Below, piece after piece: positions 36,822 to 49,159 of a stretch of DNA of 64,000 nt. The notes under the pieces are model-generated. The model was not told the origin of the DNA. It searched no databases and saw only the letters and a list, made by a program, of their open reading frames with translations. The translations under genes were made by a program, and so were the position numbers. Numbering within the stretch: position 1 is the stretch's first letter; each line of letters begins with the position of its first letter. Origin of the DNA: Brachypodium distachyon (lineage: Eukaryota; Streptophyta; Magnoliopsida; Poales; Poaceae); NCBI RefSeq assembly GCF_000005505.3, contig NC_016134.3, positions 7,856,624 through 7,920,623 of the forward strand, in the 5' to 3' direction.

Positions 36822-37106
36822 GAGTAAGATTAATAGCTATAGCCTGCTGCTGGCTGTAAGTTTTGCCATGTCATTTTTAAGTAGTATAATGGATAGCATT
36901 TATAATAAATTGGCTATAAGAAACACTATTTTATTAATAGCAGGCCCACATTACAGTCTCACATGGTGTATAGGAGCACGTGTTGCAGCTGGCTACTAGT
37001 TAATAGCCCACTTCTCTTTTCTCTCCTTCTCTCTTTCCTGCAACTAAGCACCAATATAGTATTTAAATTCTCGTAGCCAGCTTATAGCCCACTATTATTC
37101 TTGCTC
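36822..37106. mobile_element. PIF/Tourist-like MITE, 285 bp
   Basis: Ends GAGTAAGATTAATAGC and the reverse complement of the right terminus, GAGCAAGAATAATAG, form the TIR. TAA flanks both sides (36819-36821 and 37107-37109). Internal inverted phrases GGCTATA / TATAGCC support a fold-back structure. Confidence 0.75.
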
Positions 37107-37125
37107 TAAACCAGATATTTATGTA

Positions 37126-37250
37126 CTCCCACCATTCCATAATTCTTGTCTTAATTCTTGTCTCAAATTTGACCAAACATGGATGTATCTATTCCTAAAA
37201 AATATCTAGATACATCTAATATTTCAATAATAATTATGAAACGGAGGAAA
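37126..37250. mobile_element. Stowaway-like MITE
   Basis: The left end CTCCCACCATTCCATAATTC follows TA, and the right end ATGAAACGGAGGAAA precedes TA. The phrase TTAATTCTTGTC is partially duplicated near the left end. Confidence 0.6.
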
Positions 37251-39400
37251 TATTATTTGCAGAATAAGGTCAACTGTTTGGTAAACAAACTTCAAGGTTA
37301 CTTTTAAAAATATTCAGAGAAGAAATTCATCTACTCCGTATTATGTATCCCACAGCTATCTATTACTATATCGATTAAAATTAGAGTCGGCGGTAACGGG
37401 CGGCCGCCGTACGTCCTCCCTCTCCCGATCCGGAACAAGCGATTCCGCAGGGCCCCTTCCCCTTTGCAGCCCACAGCAACGCGAGGCTCGTCCTCGCCGC
37501 CCGTCCCACCAACACGCTCGTCGCCAGCACCTCCTCTCCTCCTCGCCGCCCCCCGATCCGAACCCGCTTCTCACTTGTGTTCCCGCCTTCTTCTTGCCAT
37601 CCTCTTGCTCCCCCCTTCAACAGACCACGTCCCATCTGGCGTCGAGAACCTCGTGGGGCAGCAAAGTCAACGCCAACCGGCAGCCGGACTTGCACGTCGA
37701 CGCATCGTCCCCGTCGGCCGACGGCACATGGTGCTCAACCGCTTGTGCCGCAGCAGTGCCTGGATCTGCTTCCATGGTCGGAAGGACTCCTTTAAAGGCG
37801 CTTCCATGGTCGGAAGGACTCGTTTAAAGGCTTCCTATGGCGGGTTCTCAAGCTAGAGGAAGAGATATGTGTTAATTTTTCTGCACTTATCCATTTGCTC
37901 GCCAGATGATTAGTCTACAGTGCGCATCAATTTTAGTAAAACTAAGCCTCTGTAGGCTGGAGCAGCATACTTATAAATAAAGTGAAATTTAGTTTCGTTT
38001 CTTCATGTATCTACTTCCATGTAGTTTTTTGGTGAAACTTTGTCAATGAGTTAGGAGATGCTGTCAGTAGTCACCAGCCAGAATAGTTCATCAGATACTG
38101 GTCTACGCAAGTTCATCAGATCACATGGGGCTAGATTTGGTTAGGAGGAGCTTGATGGCCGCTAGCAACCATTAGAGTTAGTCAGAGGCTCAGACCAACA
38201 AAAACCTGCATTTTGTTTCTCAGGCCAGCTACGGGAATTATGTTTGAGTTTATGAGATGCTGTCAGTAGTCACCAGCCAGAATAGTTTTCTTGGTGTTCT
38301 CGAGATTATAAGATATGCTGGCAAAACATTGGAAGTTTGGTAGTTGGGAATGATGCTGTTGAGCGAAGAAGATTCTCAAGTTAATCTGACACAAATAATT
38401 GAGATAATAATGGGTACAGATTATATGATCTAAGACAACAAATGATAGTACAACATGTTCTTTAAAGTTCTTCGATTGGCTGCGCCCCAGGTGGTTGATA
38501 TTCTCCTTTACTATACAGGTTTAGCTGCTCCAGCAATTGCTGTAGGATGCTGCTCTTGCTCCAATGCTGGGCACACTTCACCTTCTGCGTACTGTTTACA
38601 CATGTCTACAGCATGTCTCCCTCCAACCTCCTCACTGTAGCAGCAGGCGCCGAGTGCTCCCACCCCGCCGCTGCCTCGCAGGGGCCACTGCCGCCTCCCT
38701 GCTGCCCCTTTGCCGTCGATTCCTGGCTCCTCTGCAACGCCAGCACGCAGCTCGACAACCATGGTGAGCAACTGGGGAGTTAAATTGTTTGGATAGGTTG
38801 CCTGAATTGTAAGTCTGTAACAGAAAATTTCTTGGGTTCGGATGCACTGGGTTCAAATATTTACAAGCTTTTATGTCTGCTTCTCTGTTCGTTAGTTCTA
38901 TTTGTTCTCGAAAGTTTAAAAAGAAAATTCATTTCAATTCAGTGTCAAATTATGTTGCTGTGTTTTCTGTAAAGGTGAATTTTTGTGTGCATTATGTTTA
39001 CATGTGAAAACGAAAGAAATTAAGAGGTCGTGATGGATGCTCCTAACTATGTTATTTCACATATGTACGTTGTTTGTATAGGATTAATTTTCAGAGCATG
39101 TATAAGAATGTATTCAAAATGTGTCAAAACGAGGGCAACTCATTGTTCCTGTACGAAACTATCGAGCTAGGCGTTCTTTTAACTACTAATTCCGGTTAAA
39201 GAATAGAAGCATCACCGGCGAAATGTAGCGAGCATATCACCCTAGAACTTCTACTTCAAATCAGTGTTCAAAATAGTGTGTTGTGCTTATACACTTGTTA
39301 TATGCATAAAAAATCAAATTTTCTATAAAATGAATTTTTGTGTGTATTATGTTTACATGTGAAAGTCGAAGAAACTAAGAGGCTGTGACAATGCACGGGC
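37251..39400. other. Spacer, GC-rich ORF island and repeats, no supported gene
   Basis: 37.39-37.85 kb is GC-rich and open in several frames, with a near-repeat of CTTCCATGGTCGGAAGGACT. A 34-bp direct repeat (GAGATGCTGTCAGTAGTCAC...) lies at 38055 and 38254. A roughly 55-bp phrase around TGTGAATTTTTGTGTG-like sequence recurs near 38975 and 39335. None of these resolve into a known element or gene. Confidence 0.4.
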
Positions 39401-39839
39401 ACTGTAGCTGATGAATCAAAGAAAGGAGACGCGCGACTGGGGGAGGTCGGAACAGTAGCAAATGACGGCGTTGCAAACACAAAAGCAAAACGACGACGAC
39501 AACGCCCTTCTCAGCAATTGTCGGAATTCGGCAATGTGATGCACGCGATCACCTTTCATAGTGGTCGTGACGACCATCGTATTTCTGTGCTGTGGCAGCC
39601 ACAGCTCGCTGGCTAATGCCACTCGGACGGACCGGCCTTACCGCTGACAAAGACTTTGACCAGGTTACGGCGGTTGCGGTTAAAGTTGAGGTCAGCCAAG
39701 TGTTTATTATCCAAGCGAGCATGTGAATTAAAAAATTAAAAAACACACATACAAGGCTATGGCTATGCACTGAGTAACCAATTTTTATTTGACATGTTTT
39801 AAACGAACGTAAAAGGAACATCCCTGATCATCACGTTCG

Positions 39840-39872
39840 TGGTTCGTGGCAACGCACGGGCATTTCCACTAG
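39840..39872 (+). mobile_element. Helitron-like 3' terminus
   Basis: A CGTGGCAACGCACGGGC hairpin about 8 bp upstream of CTAG, followed by T, matches the 3' end of common grass Helitrons. The 5' end was not identified, so the element length is unknown. The related phrase AATGCACGGGCACTGTAG occurs at about 39389. Confidence 0.45.
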
Positions 39873-40069
39873 TAAACACCGGTAGTATACAAGTAATTTT
39901 TTTTAGGGAATAGTGTACGAGTAATTAAGCTTCAACACAAGGCATAAGGTAGCTCAGGAACACAAACACATTACATGCACAACACCCACAAGAACAGTCT
40001 ATAGGCACAGCTACCTACTACATTCTTCCTTGGATACCAAATTCTACTCCGAGAATTGATACCCTCGTC

Positions 40070-43057
40070 CTAAATTAGAAGACCGCTTCCTTCCTTGAAC
40101 AGCACGAAGATGCTGCTACCATCTCCTCTGGATATTCTCAGTTCATCGTCGAGGTAGGTTGTGAGCAGCCAGGACCGGGCATTATCACTCCTGATTGGTA
40201 CCTTCAGTGGGGGCTGACCTGAGATGGTCTTGGCCACAGAGGATGCCGCGTTTTCGATGGAAGTGAATATGCCGCTCAATGGGCTCAAATCAATGTTCTG
40301 TCCAAAGAATTCAAACTTCTCTGGTAGTACAATTGAATCAGTCAACTGTGGAGTGCCAATGATGCCTTCATCAAATTTGATCTGTACACAACAGAAACTA
40401 TGCATTATGCCCAAGCATTAACAAAATCGAATTTATTTGTGGCTGTAAGGAGTGCAGATAAGTGTAAGAAGAGGTTCATCTACAAACACTTATATTAATT
40501 CATCAGATAACCATCTGAGCAAAAATATTACTCCTCCGATCCATAATAAGTGTCGGAGATTTAGTACAATCGGAGGGAGTAGATAAAAATAGTCTAGTTC
40601 AAATTCCTTAAAATTTAAAATCTCAAAATCACTGTTACGAGTGCACCGCATGTAAATTACTGGTTGTAGTTGCACAGAATTCAGAACCTATCAAATTAAC
40701 TAAATAAGCAGCTCTGAGATAACAATACCAATGAATCTAACAGTGCTCAAGAACCCAACTAGTGTCTATGCAATGTATAATTAGTTAGTAAGCAAGGGCA
40801 AGCATTCTTCCAATCTCCACGGACATGCTAAGGACTTTCCTGGCTTTAGCAGCCACATGAACACCCAGAAATGTTCCCAATGTTATCCACAATTGAGAAA
40901 TAATCCTCTTATCATTACCAGTAAGAATGAATAGTTTTTTGGTTCTGCACACTAGAAGTAGGCAATATGATGATTGGGCAGCGAATGAAAATACACTGCA
41001 ATAAGTTTTATCTTAGCAATTGTTTTCTTTGTCTGGGCCCAGTCCCAGCTGGTACGTAACTTTTCCTCCTACCCATACAATTTATCGTGTTTGTCGAGAA
41101 ACAAAATGTTGTAGTCCCCAATGCAATGCTTCAGCCCATTTATGCAGTTAAAAAGTTCATGTACCTGATACCTAAACCTTGACAAGCGGTCATTTTTCAA
41201 TTTTGCCGATTTACTAGAGTTTCGTTGCATGATATTATTGAGGGAAATCATCAAACATACTAAAACACAATTGCAAGGGAATGCCAAGATATACATGATA
41301 AAATGCTTTCAGTAATAGGAGAATCACACCTGTACACGTTTGGGGCTCCTAATCTCAAACCTCGCATTAGTGGACACTGAAGTTGTTGCCAAAGGTCCTG
41401 AAAACTTGATGCAGTTCTGCACTGTGAAGTTCTCAGAATCGATAGTCTGTGATATTTCGTCCACCGTGACAAGTGCTGGTAGCCTTCCAGAACCCAAAAG
41501 TGGGAACAATTGCGAAAATGATGTGTATCTGCAGTGACATAATTAATTAATCAATATCACAAATTATATGATGAGGCAATAATTCGCTTGCATGCTGAAA
41601 CAGTTTTTGATGATGTTGAGAGCACATGAAGTGCTCATGAACCGATAGGCATGGGCTCAACCAAGTGATAGCAACAGCTAGCAGAACATTTTGTTTCTAT
41701 TGGTCCTTTGCCTGTATGTTCTTAGCAAAATTCATGTGCTCATGAACCGATAGGCATGGGCTCAACCAAGTGATAGCAACAGCTAGCAGAACATTTTGTT
41801 TCTATTGGTCCTTTGCCTGTATGTTCTTAGCAAAGTCTGTTTCAGGACCTTAAGATAACCATGTTTAGCAGTCTAGATTGATGGTCATATAAAGGTTGCC
41901 AACTAGTTTACGACAAGTACGAGATTAAATATTAGAAATAGATATAGCTCTTCAAATACCAAAGAACAAATGAGGAAAAACTGCCAAAACTACACATCAA
42001 GTTTCGTGATCACCTGAATAAAAATAATAATCTAAAAACCTAAATGAGCACATGGCTGGCGCATCATGTGAAAATGGAAAATTTTACCAAGTGAATTAAG
42101 CCAGGGATCACAGATGTGAACTATATTCTAAGTCTTCAATACAACAGATGTTTTTATGCTACTTCATCTAGCCACGATGTTAAGGAAACAGAAGACATCC
42201 ACATCAGATATTAAAGTGTAACAATTGATCAGCTAGACCATATCATCCTGCTTAAAACACTAGTACAATTCTTCAAAACTGTATATGACTGTTTTTCTTT
42301 TTACACAGTTAAACGAAATTTGCAAAATAAATGTACATACACCATACCATCGACGGCATACTTGTCAAATCACCCAATTTCCATTAACATATACACAAAA
42401 GAGTAACAAAGCATGAATAACTCATCAATCAATTCCACCAACCTAGCTAGACAAATTGGATGAAACTACCAATCACGAAAACTAGAAGCATATAACAAGT
42501 AAAACAGTAATTAAAAAGGATTTTTCGGTTCAAAGATAGTACAATGATAAACAAGAACGGAGTAGCAGTAGCGGTAGTAGGAAGAAGGCTTACGCGAGGA
42601 TCCACTTGCCGTTGAGGAGTGGGAGCGCCTCCGTGGGCGCTGGCGTGGGGTTGCGCGCCTCGAGCTGCGAGAGGATCTCGACCACCTCCGCCCGCGTCTC
42701 GCTCGACGCGCGCAGGCCGCGCTCCGTCCCGTACAGCGCCGCCCTGAGCTTCTCCTTGAGCGCCGCCAGCTCGCTCGCCGCCGGCGGAGCGTCCTCCGCC
42801 ACCGCCGCCGCCGACGACCCTCTTTCCCCTGGCTCGTTCCCCCACTCGTCGTCCAGGGCGGCCGCCCGCGCCGCGACGCGACGCGCAGGCGCAGGCGCAG
42901 CGCGCAGCGACGGGGAGCGCAGCCGGGTCCTCGCGAAGGCGGCGGAGACCGCCGCCGCCGTGACAAGGCGGCGACCACCGCCAGCGGACCCCCCCGGGGC
43001 CGGCGGCGACGACGGCGCGGAGAGGGAGATGGTGTTGAGGGACGCTAATCCCGCCAT
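40070..43057 (-). CDS. Plastid-lipid-associated protein / fibrillin, chloroplast, 324 aa
   Basis: Fibrillins coat plastoglobules and thylakoid margins and act in lipid storage and photoprotection. Three exons: 42594-43057, 41330-41528 and 40070-40381, all phase-consistent. Residues 1 to about 65 are Ala/Arg/Ser-rich and acid-poor, a chloroplast transit peptide. A PAP_fibrillin domain follows, with [83 protein letters not shown] and the C-terminal [20 protein letters not shown] signature, ending [12 protein letters not shown]. This resembles the FBN1/FBN2 (PAP1/PAP2) group, but exact orthology was not determined. The start is the only in-frame ATG before the transit peptide. Introns hold a 105-bp duplication and a shortened Stowaway. 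Confidence 0.95.
40531..40579. mobile_element. Deleted Stowaway MITE in fibrillin intron 2
   Basis: CTCCTCCGATCCATAATAAG at the left and CAATCGGAGGGAG at the right, flanked by TA on both sides, with only 49 bp between the duplications. Confidence 0.65.
41631..41840. repeat. 105-bp tandem duplication in fibrillin intron 1
   Basis: Copies starting at 41631 and 41736 (both GTGCTCATGAACCGATAGGC) are essentially identical through TTCTTAGCAAA. This is a recent duplication. Confidence 0.9.
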
Positions 43058-43134
43058 GCTTGGGCTCTCGTCTTCTCGGTGGTGATGCGCGGCGCAGTAG
43101 TAGCCAGCACCTCAGGGTCCGAGCAGCAGTAGGT

Positions 43135-43160
43135 GGAGAGAGAGAGAGAGAGAGAGACGT
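43135..43160. repeat. GA/CT microsatellite upstream of fibrillin
   Basis: About 12 GA units on the plus strand, CT-rich on the fibrillin sense strand and about 80-100 bp upstream of its ATG, so in the 5' leader or core promoter. Confidence 0.85.
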
Positions 43161-43370
43161 GTTCAAACGGTGAGCTTCGTCCGCGGCAGAAGACCGGGTT
43201 GCGTGGCTTCCTGGCACTGGGAGTACGTTTGGGGTGCCGACGAGCCCAAGGAATGTGGACCTCAAAAATGTTCGGCCGAACTATGCGTAACAAGGAGAGA
43301 CTAGTGTTGTGTTGGGAGGTGTTGTGTGAGGAAATATTGATTTTGCGGTAAACATTGATGTTCTTTTCTA

Positions 43371-43478
43371 CTTCCTTCTTCGATTCTAAATTGTTGTCGA
43401 AATATTACATGTATTTAGACGTTTTTAAAAAGATACATTCATATTTGGGCAAATTTAAGTCAAGAATTTAGAATCATT
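43371..43478. mobile_element. Degenerate Stowaway-like MITE upstream of fibrillin
   Basis: The region shares phrases GATTCTAAATT and AAATATTACATGTATTTAGAC with the other Stowaway copies in this window. GATTCTAAATTGTTG and AAGAATTTAGAATC face each other. The outermost ends are eroded. Confidence 0.45.
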
Positions 43479-43479
43479 A

Positions 43480-44900
43480 ATTATCATGGATTTGTCTAGA
43501 TACTCATGTACGACATTGGAGAGGGTAATAGTTTTAACTAACAAATGTTATGGAATAACACAAATAACATGCACAAATGACAAAATGATCTAACATAGAA
43601 AACGGCACCTCAAAATCAGAAGTAAAATATCATGGTTGTGAACCGACCGATCCACACAATGAGCAACTGGGTACAGATTTTTCTCTAAAACATTTAGAGA
43701 TATACAACACGTTTAACACACTGCCGACAAGTAACCACCACAACAACTATGTGAGATATAATAACACCAAAACAAGTTAACATACATAGTAGTTTTTTAT
43801 CTCGTTGTGATAATATTTTAACAGTTCAGCTGATCCACCCTATACGAAATTTGGCAGAAAGATAGGCACAGAAGTGTCCAACAACCCTTCCAAAATTCAG
43901 TATTATTTGCCCGTCTAAATTGTTCTCTACCAAAACTACTCCGGTATGATACTGCAATAACCAAGCTGACAACTGGATTGAAGGGTTAAAGTTAAGGAAC
44001 AAGCTCACCAAGATTGGAACCAATCAAACATGCTTGAGCATCCAATCACCAATTTGCAACCGATTTAGACAAAAAACAACTATTGTTTTTTTTTATCTCT
44101 TCACACATGTTAATAATGTTTTTTTGCGCTTCTTTCTTGCTCACAATGGCAGCCCTAACTAAACTTGGGTGGTTAGGATTTCTCTCTTCTCCTTTCCAAG
44201 GCAATCTCAACCGATGACAATCAAGATCAACGTTTCACAAGTATTCAACTTGTGGTTTGGTCTGCTACGTGCAATTAAACTTTAAGATTATTATTTTTGT
44301 TTATTTTGCTCATTTTATCATAATATATCTTTTAAATTTTCCTAGTACATTACACCGTAACCCATTTTAGGCATTATATTCTACTCAAAACGTAACACAA
44401 ACTCCACCAACCATGCTACCTTTGAAGTAGAAGGGATGCAAGTGAGATAAGACCTCCGATTCATGATCTATACGGAACACCATGATCATCATGTTTCTAC
44501 GTTTTGGACTTGTCTCTTCCACCCAACATACCGGGGATGTGAGTCCATATAGTGTAAAACAACATGTTCTCTACATTCCACAAGACAAATCAAATAGATT
44601 TTTCTGGTTTGTTTCATAATATAGCTTGTTTTTCTTTTGGATCCCGCACCCAGCCAATAACAATCCATATCCATTTAGTATTAATCTAATAATAGTGGTC
44701 CAGCACTATAAACGATAGCTATTTTGATCCAAATGTACAAATTTACATGAGATGTGTTGTGAAATGTAGGGAACATCGTGAGAACGTGAGTGCAGTTAGA
44801 CGTAGGGCCACCAGATGTGCCCCCAGCCTGCCATAGGGCCCCGTCGGTCTGATCGAGTGTTTAAAACTTGTTCGAACGAGTATATAGCGTTTTTGCAACA
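43480..44900. other. Spacer between fibrillin and coatomer zeta
   Basis: AT-rich, no gene or bounded element recognised. The last 250 bp before 45204 become GC- and pyrimidine-rich, as expected for the coatomer gene promoter and leader. Confidence 0.4.
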
Positions 44901-45203
44901 CCGCGTATATCCCTGAACGGGTTTTTTCCTGTTAAATCACAAAAAGGTGTCTCGCTCTGTGTCCATCGATCGAAGCTCCTCTCTTCTCAGATCTCATCCG
45001 CGCTAATCTGCGCGATCAGATCCCAAATCAGGATCGGGTCGGGTCGTCGCACTTTCCCGCACGCGCAGCTTCGTCCTTCTTCCACCCTTCCTTTCGTCTT
45101 CCCTCTCCCGAGTGCTGTAGATCTGGGTGAGCCGCTCTGCCCTACCTCGCTGTCCCGTTTCTTTCCCGGCCGGAAGCTTGGAAGAATAGGTGGAGAGGAG
45201 GCC

Positions 45204-48200
45204 ATGGGGGAATTCTCCAAGGTACGCGGATTCTTCTTCCCCTGCTTCTGTTACTTCTTATACCATACATGTTGGCTATGTATTTAACCTTCGAACGCCC
45301 CCTGCATTGTACGGGTGTCATCTTGCGCAACTAAATTTGGGTACGCAAACCCAATACCGGACCGATCGATCTGTCAGATTGAAATGTTTAAGTCTTGCAC
45401 TAATCGAGAAAAAAAAACTGGGATCGTCTGGCTTCTGATGTCTAATGTACCAGCGGTGAAGCTATGATAACTGAAAAAGAATATGAGAGCCAGTGAGCTG
45501 AAACTACTGTCGTTCTGGAAGTCTATGAAGGCTTTGCCCTGATGTCTTGTGAATTGGCTGTTACATCGTTTACATCATGGCACTAGAAGATCGTGTAAAT
45601 TGGGCAACCAATTGTGGTTATGCGAGTGTAAACTGAAACTATATTATGATTTATGATTAGCACAACGCTTTCTGTAAAACAAGTCCAATCCACATAGACT
45701 AGGGGATGGTCTTTGTAAAACCACCTTCCCAGTTCATGTATCATAATTTAACAACTTTTAATTCCAAAAGGAGATTTACAATTGATAGTAATGTCAAAGA
45801 AAAGAAATAGGTGACAAAACCATGGTATATTTAGTCTGTAATAAGTAAAACTTTGATTGTTGACATATCATGCATTTTGTATTTACTATTTATACTCTTC
45901 ATTATTTTACTACTTCGTAGCATTTATATTTATTCCCTTCTTCACAGTGGTTACTTTGTTTTTCTATATCTAAAAAAATGGTGTTTGTGTTGATGAATAT
46001 TCTTATGCCTCTAATGGAGCTCCTGCAATGATTGGCCATTACCGTTACACAGGAATCTTGCCCTTCTGTGAAGAACATTTTGCTACTTGATTCTGAAGGG
46101 AAGCGTGTTGCTGTGAAGTACTTCTCGGATGATTGGCCAAATAATTCATCAAAGTTGACCTTTGAAAAGTCCATCTTTACTAAAACTCTGAAGACAAATG
46201 CACGATCCGAAGGTAATTCATTAATGTGAAATCCCTAAATACTGTAGCACATGTTGCCTTCGCCACTTTCAACATTAGACACAGATTGTAATCTGTGATT
46301 CAAATAACTACTTGGGTCTTGTCACTAACTAACTAAGTGCCCGCTGATTGCCACGTAGCTCATTGTACTATTTTAATTTTTAATCTAGTAAATAATTTTT
46401 ATTTTAGGAATATGCCTCGGGATTTTTTTCTTTATTTGATCCGAATTTTGGAAAGTATGGTGCTAATTGTATATACTTAAGGAATATGTTTATTATACTC
46501 CCTCCGTCCCATATTAAGTGCCAAAATACTACATGTATCTAGACACTTTTTAGGTATAGATACATCCATATTTGGGCAAATTTGAGTCACTTAATATGGG
46601 ACGGAGGGAGTATTATATTTGGGGGTCTTAATTTTGAAATCAGAAAAATTAGATTAGATGTGATAGGGCTTAAATTTTTTTTAGTGAAGGAGTAGATAGT
46701 AAAGATAAAGATGATTCATATTTGAGATCTTAGATAGAATTACACATGTATCTACGCTTTTCCTTAAGTTGAAGCTCAGTATTAATTTATAATGCAGTAA
46801 TACTCCATAGGATGCTTGGTTCAATGTTGGTGAATTAAAGTGAATGTTCCTTTATATGTTTCTAAGCTATTTATTAGGAATGTCTTGTTTGATTGTATTG
46901 ACAATTATTCAGTTCTTCGCTGTTTTAGATGTAATTAGCATTACATATTTACCAGATGTGAGCTGTTTGCTTAATAGAAGATATTCCATAGAAGGGTCAT
47001 GTTATTTTTCTGTTCCTGGCACATAGTATGAGTTGGACTGAGGAAACCTGAGTGTCCAATGACCGTGAAATGCTAGTTATTGGCTAAGTGAAAAGTTGCA
47101 GTTTTATGTTCATTATTATTATTGTTATTTCGAGCAATCTCAGTTATTTATTGTATAATTAGAATATGGGTTTACCTTTGATGCCTTTTTTTTTCTCTGC
47201 AGCTGAGATAACATTGTTTGATGGTTATATTGTCGTTTACAAGTTTGTACATGACCTTCACTTTTTCGTCACTGCTGGAGATGATGAGAATGAGCTAATT
47301 ATAGCAAATGTCCTACAGGGTTTTGCTGATTCTGTTGGTCTTCTACTCAGGTAGTATACTTGTTCTAATGTTACTGCATAAACTGGTATTTTGTTACCGG
47401 TAATTTGGAAGGCAGCTGCTTCAGGGTGCAACTTACTGTGTTCCAGGGGCGACGTTGAGAAGAGGACTGCACTTGAGAACTTGGACTTGATACTTCTCTG
47501 CATCGATGAGATAATTGACGGCGGGTAAAGATTTCTTTTGATAAACATGCTGTTTCGTATTCTCAATCTCAGCCTACACGAAGTGTTGTTGGGCACTATA
47601 CTCTTTTGCCATTTCAACATGCTGCTGCATGTATGTCTTAGAGTATTATTTGTTTTGCTATTTTACTTTTGACTTGTTTCTGTATTCATTTTCCTGGAGC
47701 TCCTCTCGTGGACTTTTGGACAAAATGAACTGGCTAAATTTGCAGCTTTAGGCCCCATTTGACATGCAAGAGTTCCATAGGATACAGTTCAGTTCCCTAC
47801 GAGAATTAGTAAAAAAAAACTCCAGTTTTACAAACAGGCCCTGAGATGAGTGAGCATCATTGCAACTAGCTTACTACTAACCGGCAATATTGAAAAACAA
47901 AGCATGTTTAATTCTGATTTCATCTACGTAAGACCCCAGCGTTCTAGAGCAGTAAATTGTCTTCTTCTGGTTTGACAGTTACAATGTTGGTGCGTGGCAA
48001 AACTCAATAAGTAACTGGTACTATTTTTTCTGCACTTGTGCAGCATAATCCTTGAAACGGATGCCAACACCATTGCTGGGAAGGTTGCAACCAATGCTGC
48101 TGATGGTTCTGTCCCTTTCTCCGAGCAGGTAATTTTATGTATCAACATCCCTGGCTCCCTGCACATTCCTCTTTTACTTATCATATTAGTATCTCATAAT

Positions 48201-48289
48201 ACTTATCCACATCTGTTTTTTCTCCTCAGACGATATCTCAAGCTCTGGCCACAGCTAGGGAACACTTCGCAAGATCTCTTCTCAAATAG
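45204..48289 (+). CDS. COPZ: Coatomer subunit zeta, 182 aa
   Basis: The zeta subunit is the small longin/adaptin-like chain of the COPI coat and pairs with gamma-COP at the Golgi for retrograde transport. Six exons: 45204-45221, 46053-46212, 47203-47350, 47447-47524, 48044-48128 and 48230-48289, all in phase. The protein begins [20 protein letters not shown], continues [13 protein letters not shown] and [20 protein letters not shown], then [17 protein letters not shown] and [20 protein letters not shown], ending FARSLLK. Length matches the family. The first exon codes for only six residues. The TAG stop (48287-48289) is formed by the first three bases of an inserted hAT MITE; the ancestral TAA lies just beyond it at 48428-48430. 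A poly(A)-type AATAAA is at 48635-48640. Introns include a Stowaway MITE. Confidence 0.96.
46498..46610. mobile_element. Stowaway MITE in coatomer zeta intron 2
   Basis: Near-perfect terminal inverted repeats CTCCCTCCGTCCCATATTAA and its complement at the right end, flanked by TA at 46496-46497 and 46611-46612. 113 bp. It is the best-preserved Stowaway in the window. Confidence 0.92.
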
Positions 48290-48419
48290 GGATGCAAACG
48301 AGATCCTTCATATATCCTGCTCCTAGACCAACTTCCAAATCTTCAAGTTAATTTTTAAGCAAAAAAAAAAGGACTAGCAAGTCAATTAAGTGGGATAAGC
48401 GGGTCCGCTTGCATCCCTA
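48287..48419. mobile_element. hAT MITE inserted at the coatomer zeta stop codon, 133 bp
   Basis: Terminal inverted repeats: TAGGGATGCAAACGAG at the left and the right-end complement TAGGGATGCAAGCGGA. Exact 8-bp duplications TTCTCAAA lie at 48279-48286 and 48420-48427. The left copy is the last codons (Leu-Lys) of coatomer zeta. The first TIR triplet TAG sits in frame as the stop codon. Confidence 0.93.
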
Positions 48420-48634
48420 TTCTCAAATAAGAAAATATCTTTATTCACTTGTTACAACTTGTGTGTTTTCAAGGTTGGTCTGCTGTATGTTTTGCCTGGT
48501 AGTGGTTACTCATCTTGAAGTGCAACTGTGACAGACTATGGTAACTAAATGTGTAACGATTCTCTTAAAATGCTGTGTACTCCTAAATTGTTTTTCCTTC
48601 TGTAGTGTTCTGTATCTTGCATCTTCAGATGTAT

Positions 48635-48640
48635 AATAAA
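48635..48640 (+). terminator. Candidate poly(A) signal of coatomer zeta
   Basis: AATAAA about 345 bp after the stop codon on the sense strand. Its distance includes the 133-bp MITE. Confidence 0.4.
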
Positions 48641-49159
48641 AGTAAACGTTGAATTTGTAATTGGCATGAAATAGCATTCGTATAGCAAGCATAAGCCGGA
48701 GTTGTTCTGTCCTGGTTTATCTTTACTCTACTCTTTTATAAGTTATATTATTTGACATGCATGGACAAATAACATAACATCCATATCCTAAAGCCGAAAG
48801 TTTCTTCGGCCTCTCCTCGCTCCACCGAGGCGCAGCTCAGTTCCGTGTTATATCGGCAGGCCAGTGGGTTGCCTGCAAAGGGCCACTGTCAGCGTCTATG
48901 GTTTTGCGAAGTGACACGCGTGAAGCCGTTGTGTTTTCTAGAGTTTTTTGCGCTGGCGTTTCCAACAGACGATTCTCGTACAGTAGCTTCTTTTCTCACC
49001 ATTCTTAACCTGTTCAATGCAAAATTAAACTGATTTATTCTCAAACACGGGTGCTTATTTCTATACTAGATGTGCCTAATTAAGCACCTGTCCTGTGTCC
49101 TGTAGAACACAAGCACACCCGGTTTTTCTTCGTGCAAGCACCTCCCTGAACATGCTCTT

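Noticed and set aside
42447..43265. 272-codon and 155-codon minus ORFs overlapping fibrillin exon 1, and a 159-codon plus ORF
   Set aside because: Alternate-frame shadows of a GC-rich transit-peptide exon. Only the frame starting at 43057 joins in phase to the fibrillin domain exons.
47750..47845. Possible small MITE in coatomer zeta intron 4
   Set aside because: GGCCCCATTTG and CAAACAGGCCC face each other, but no target duplication is visible and the arms are short.
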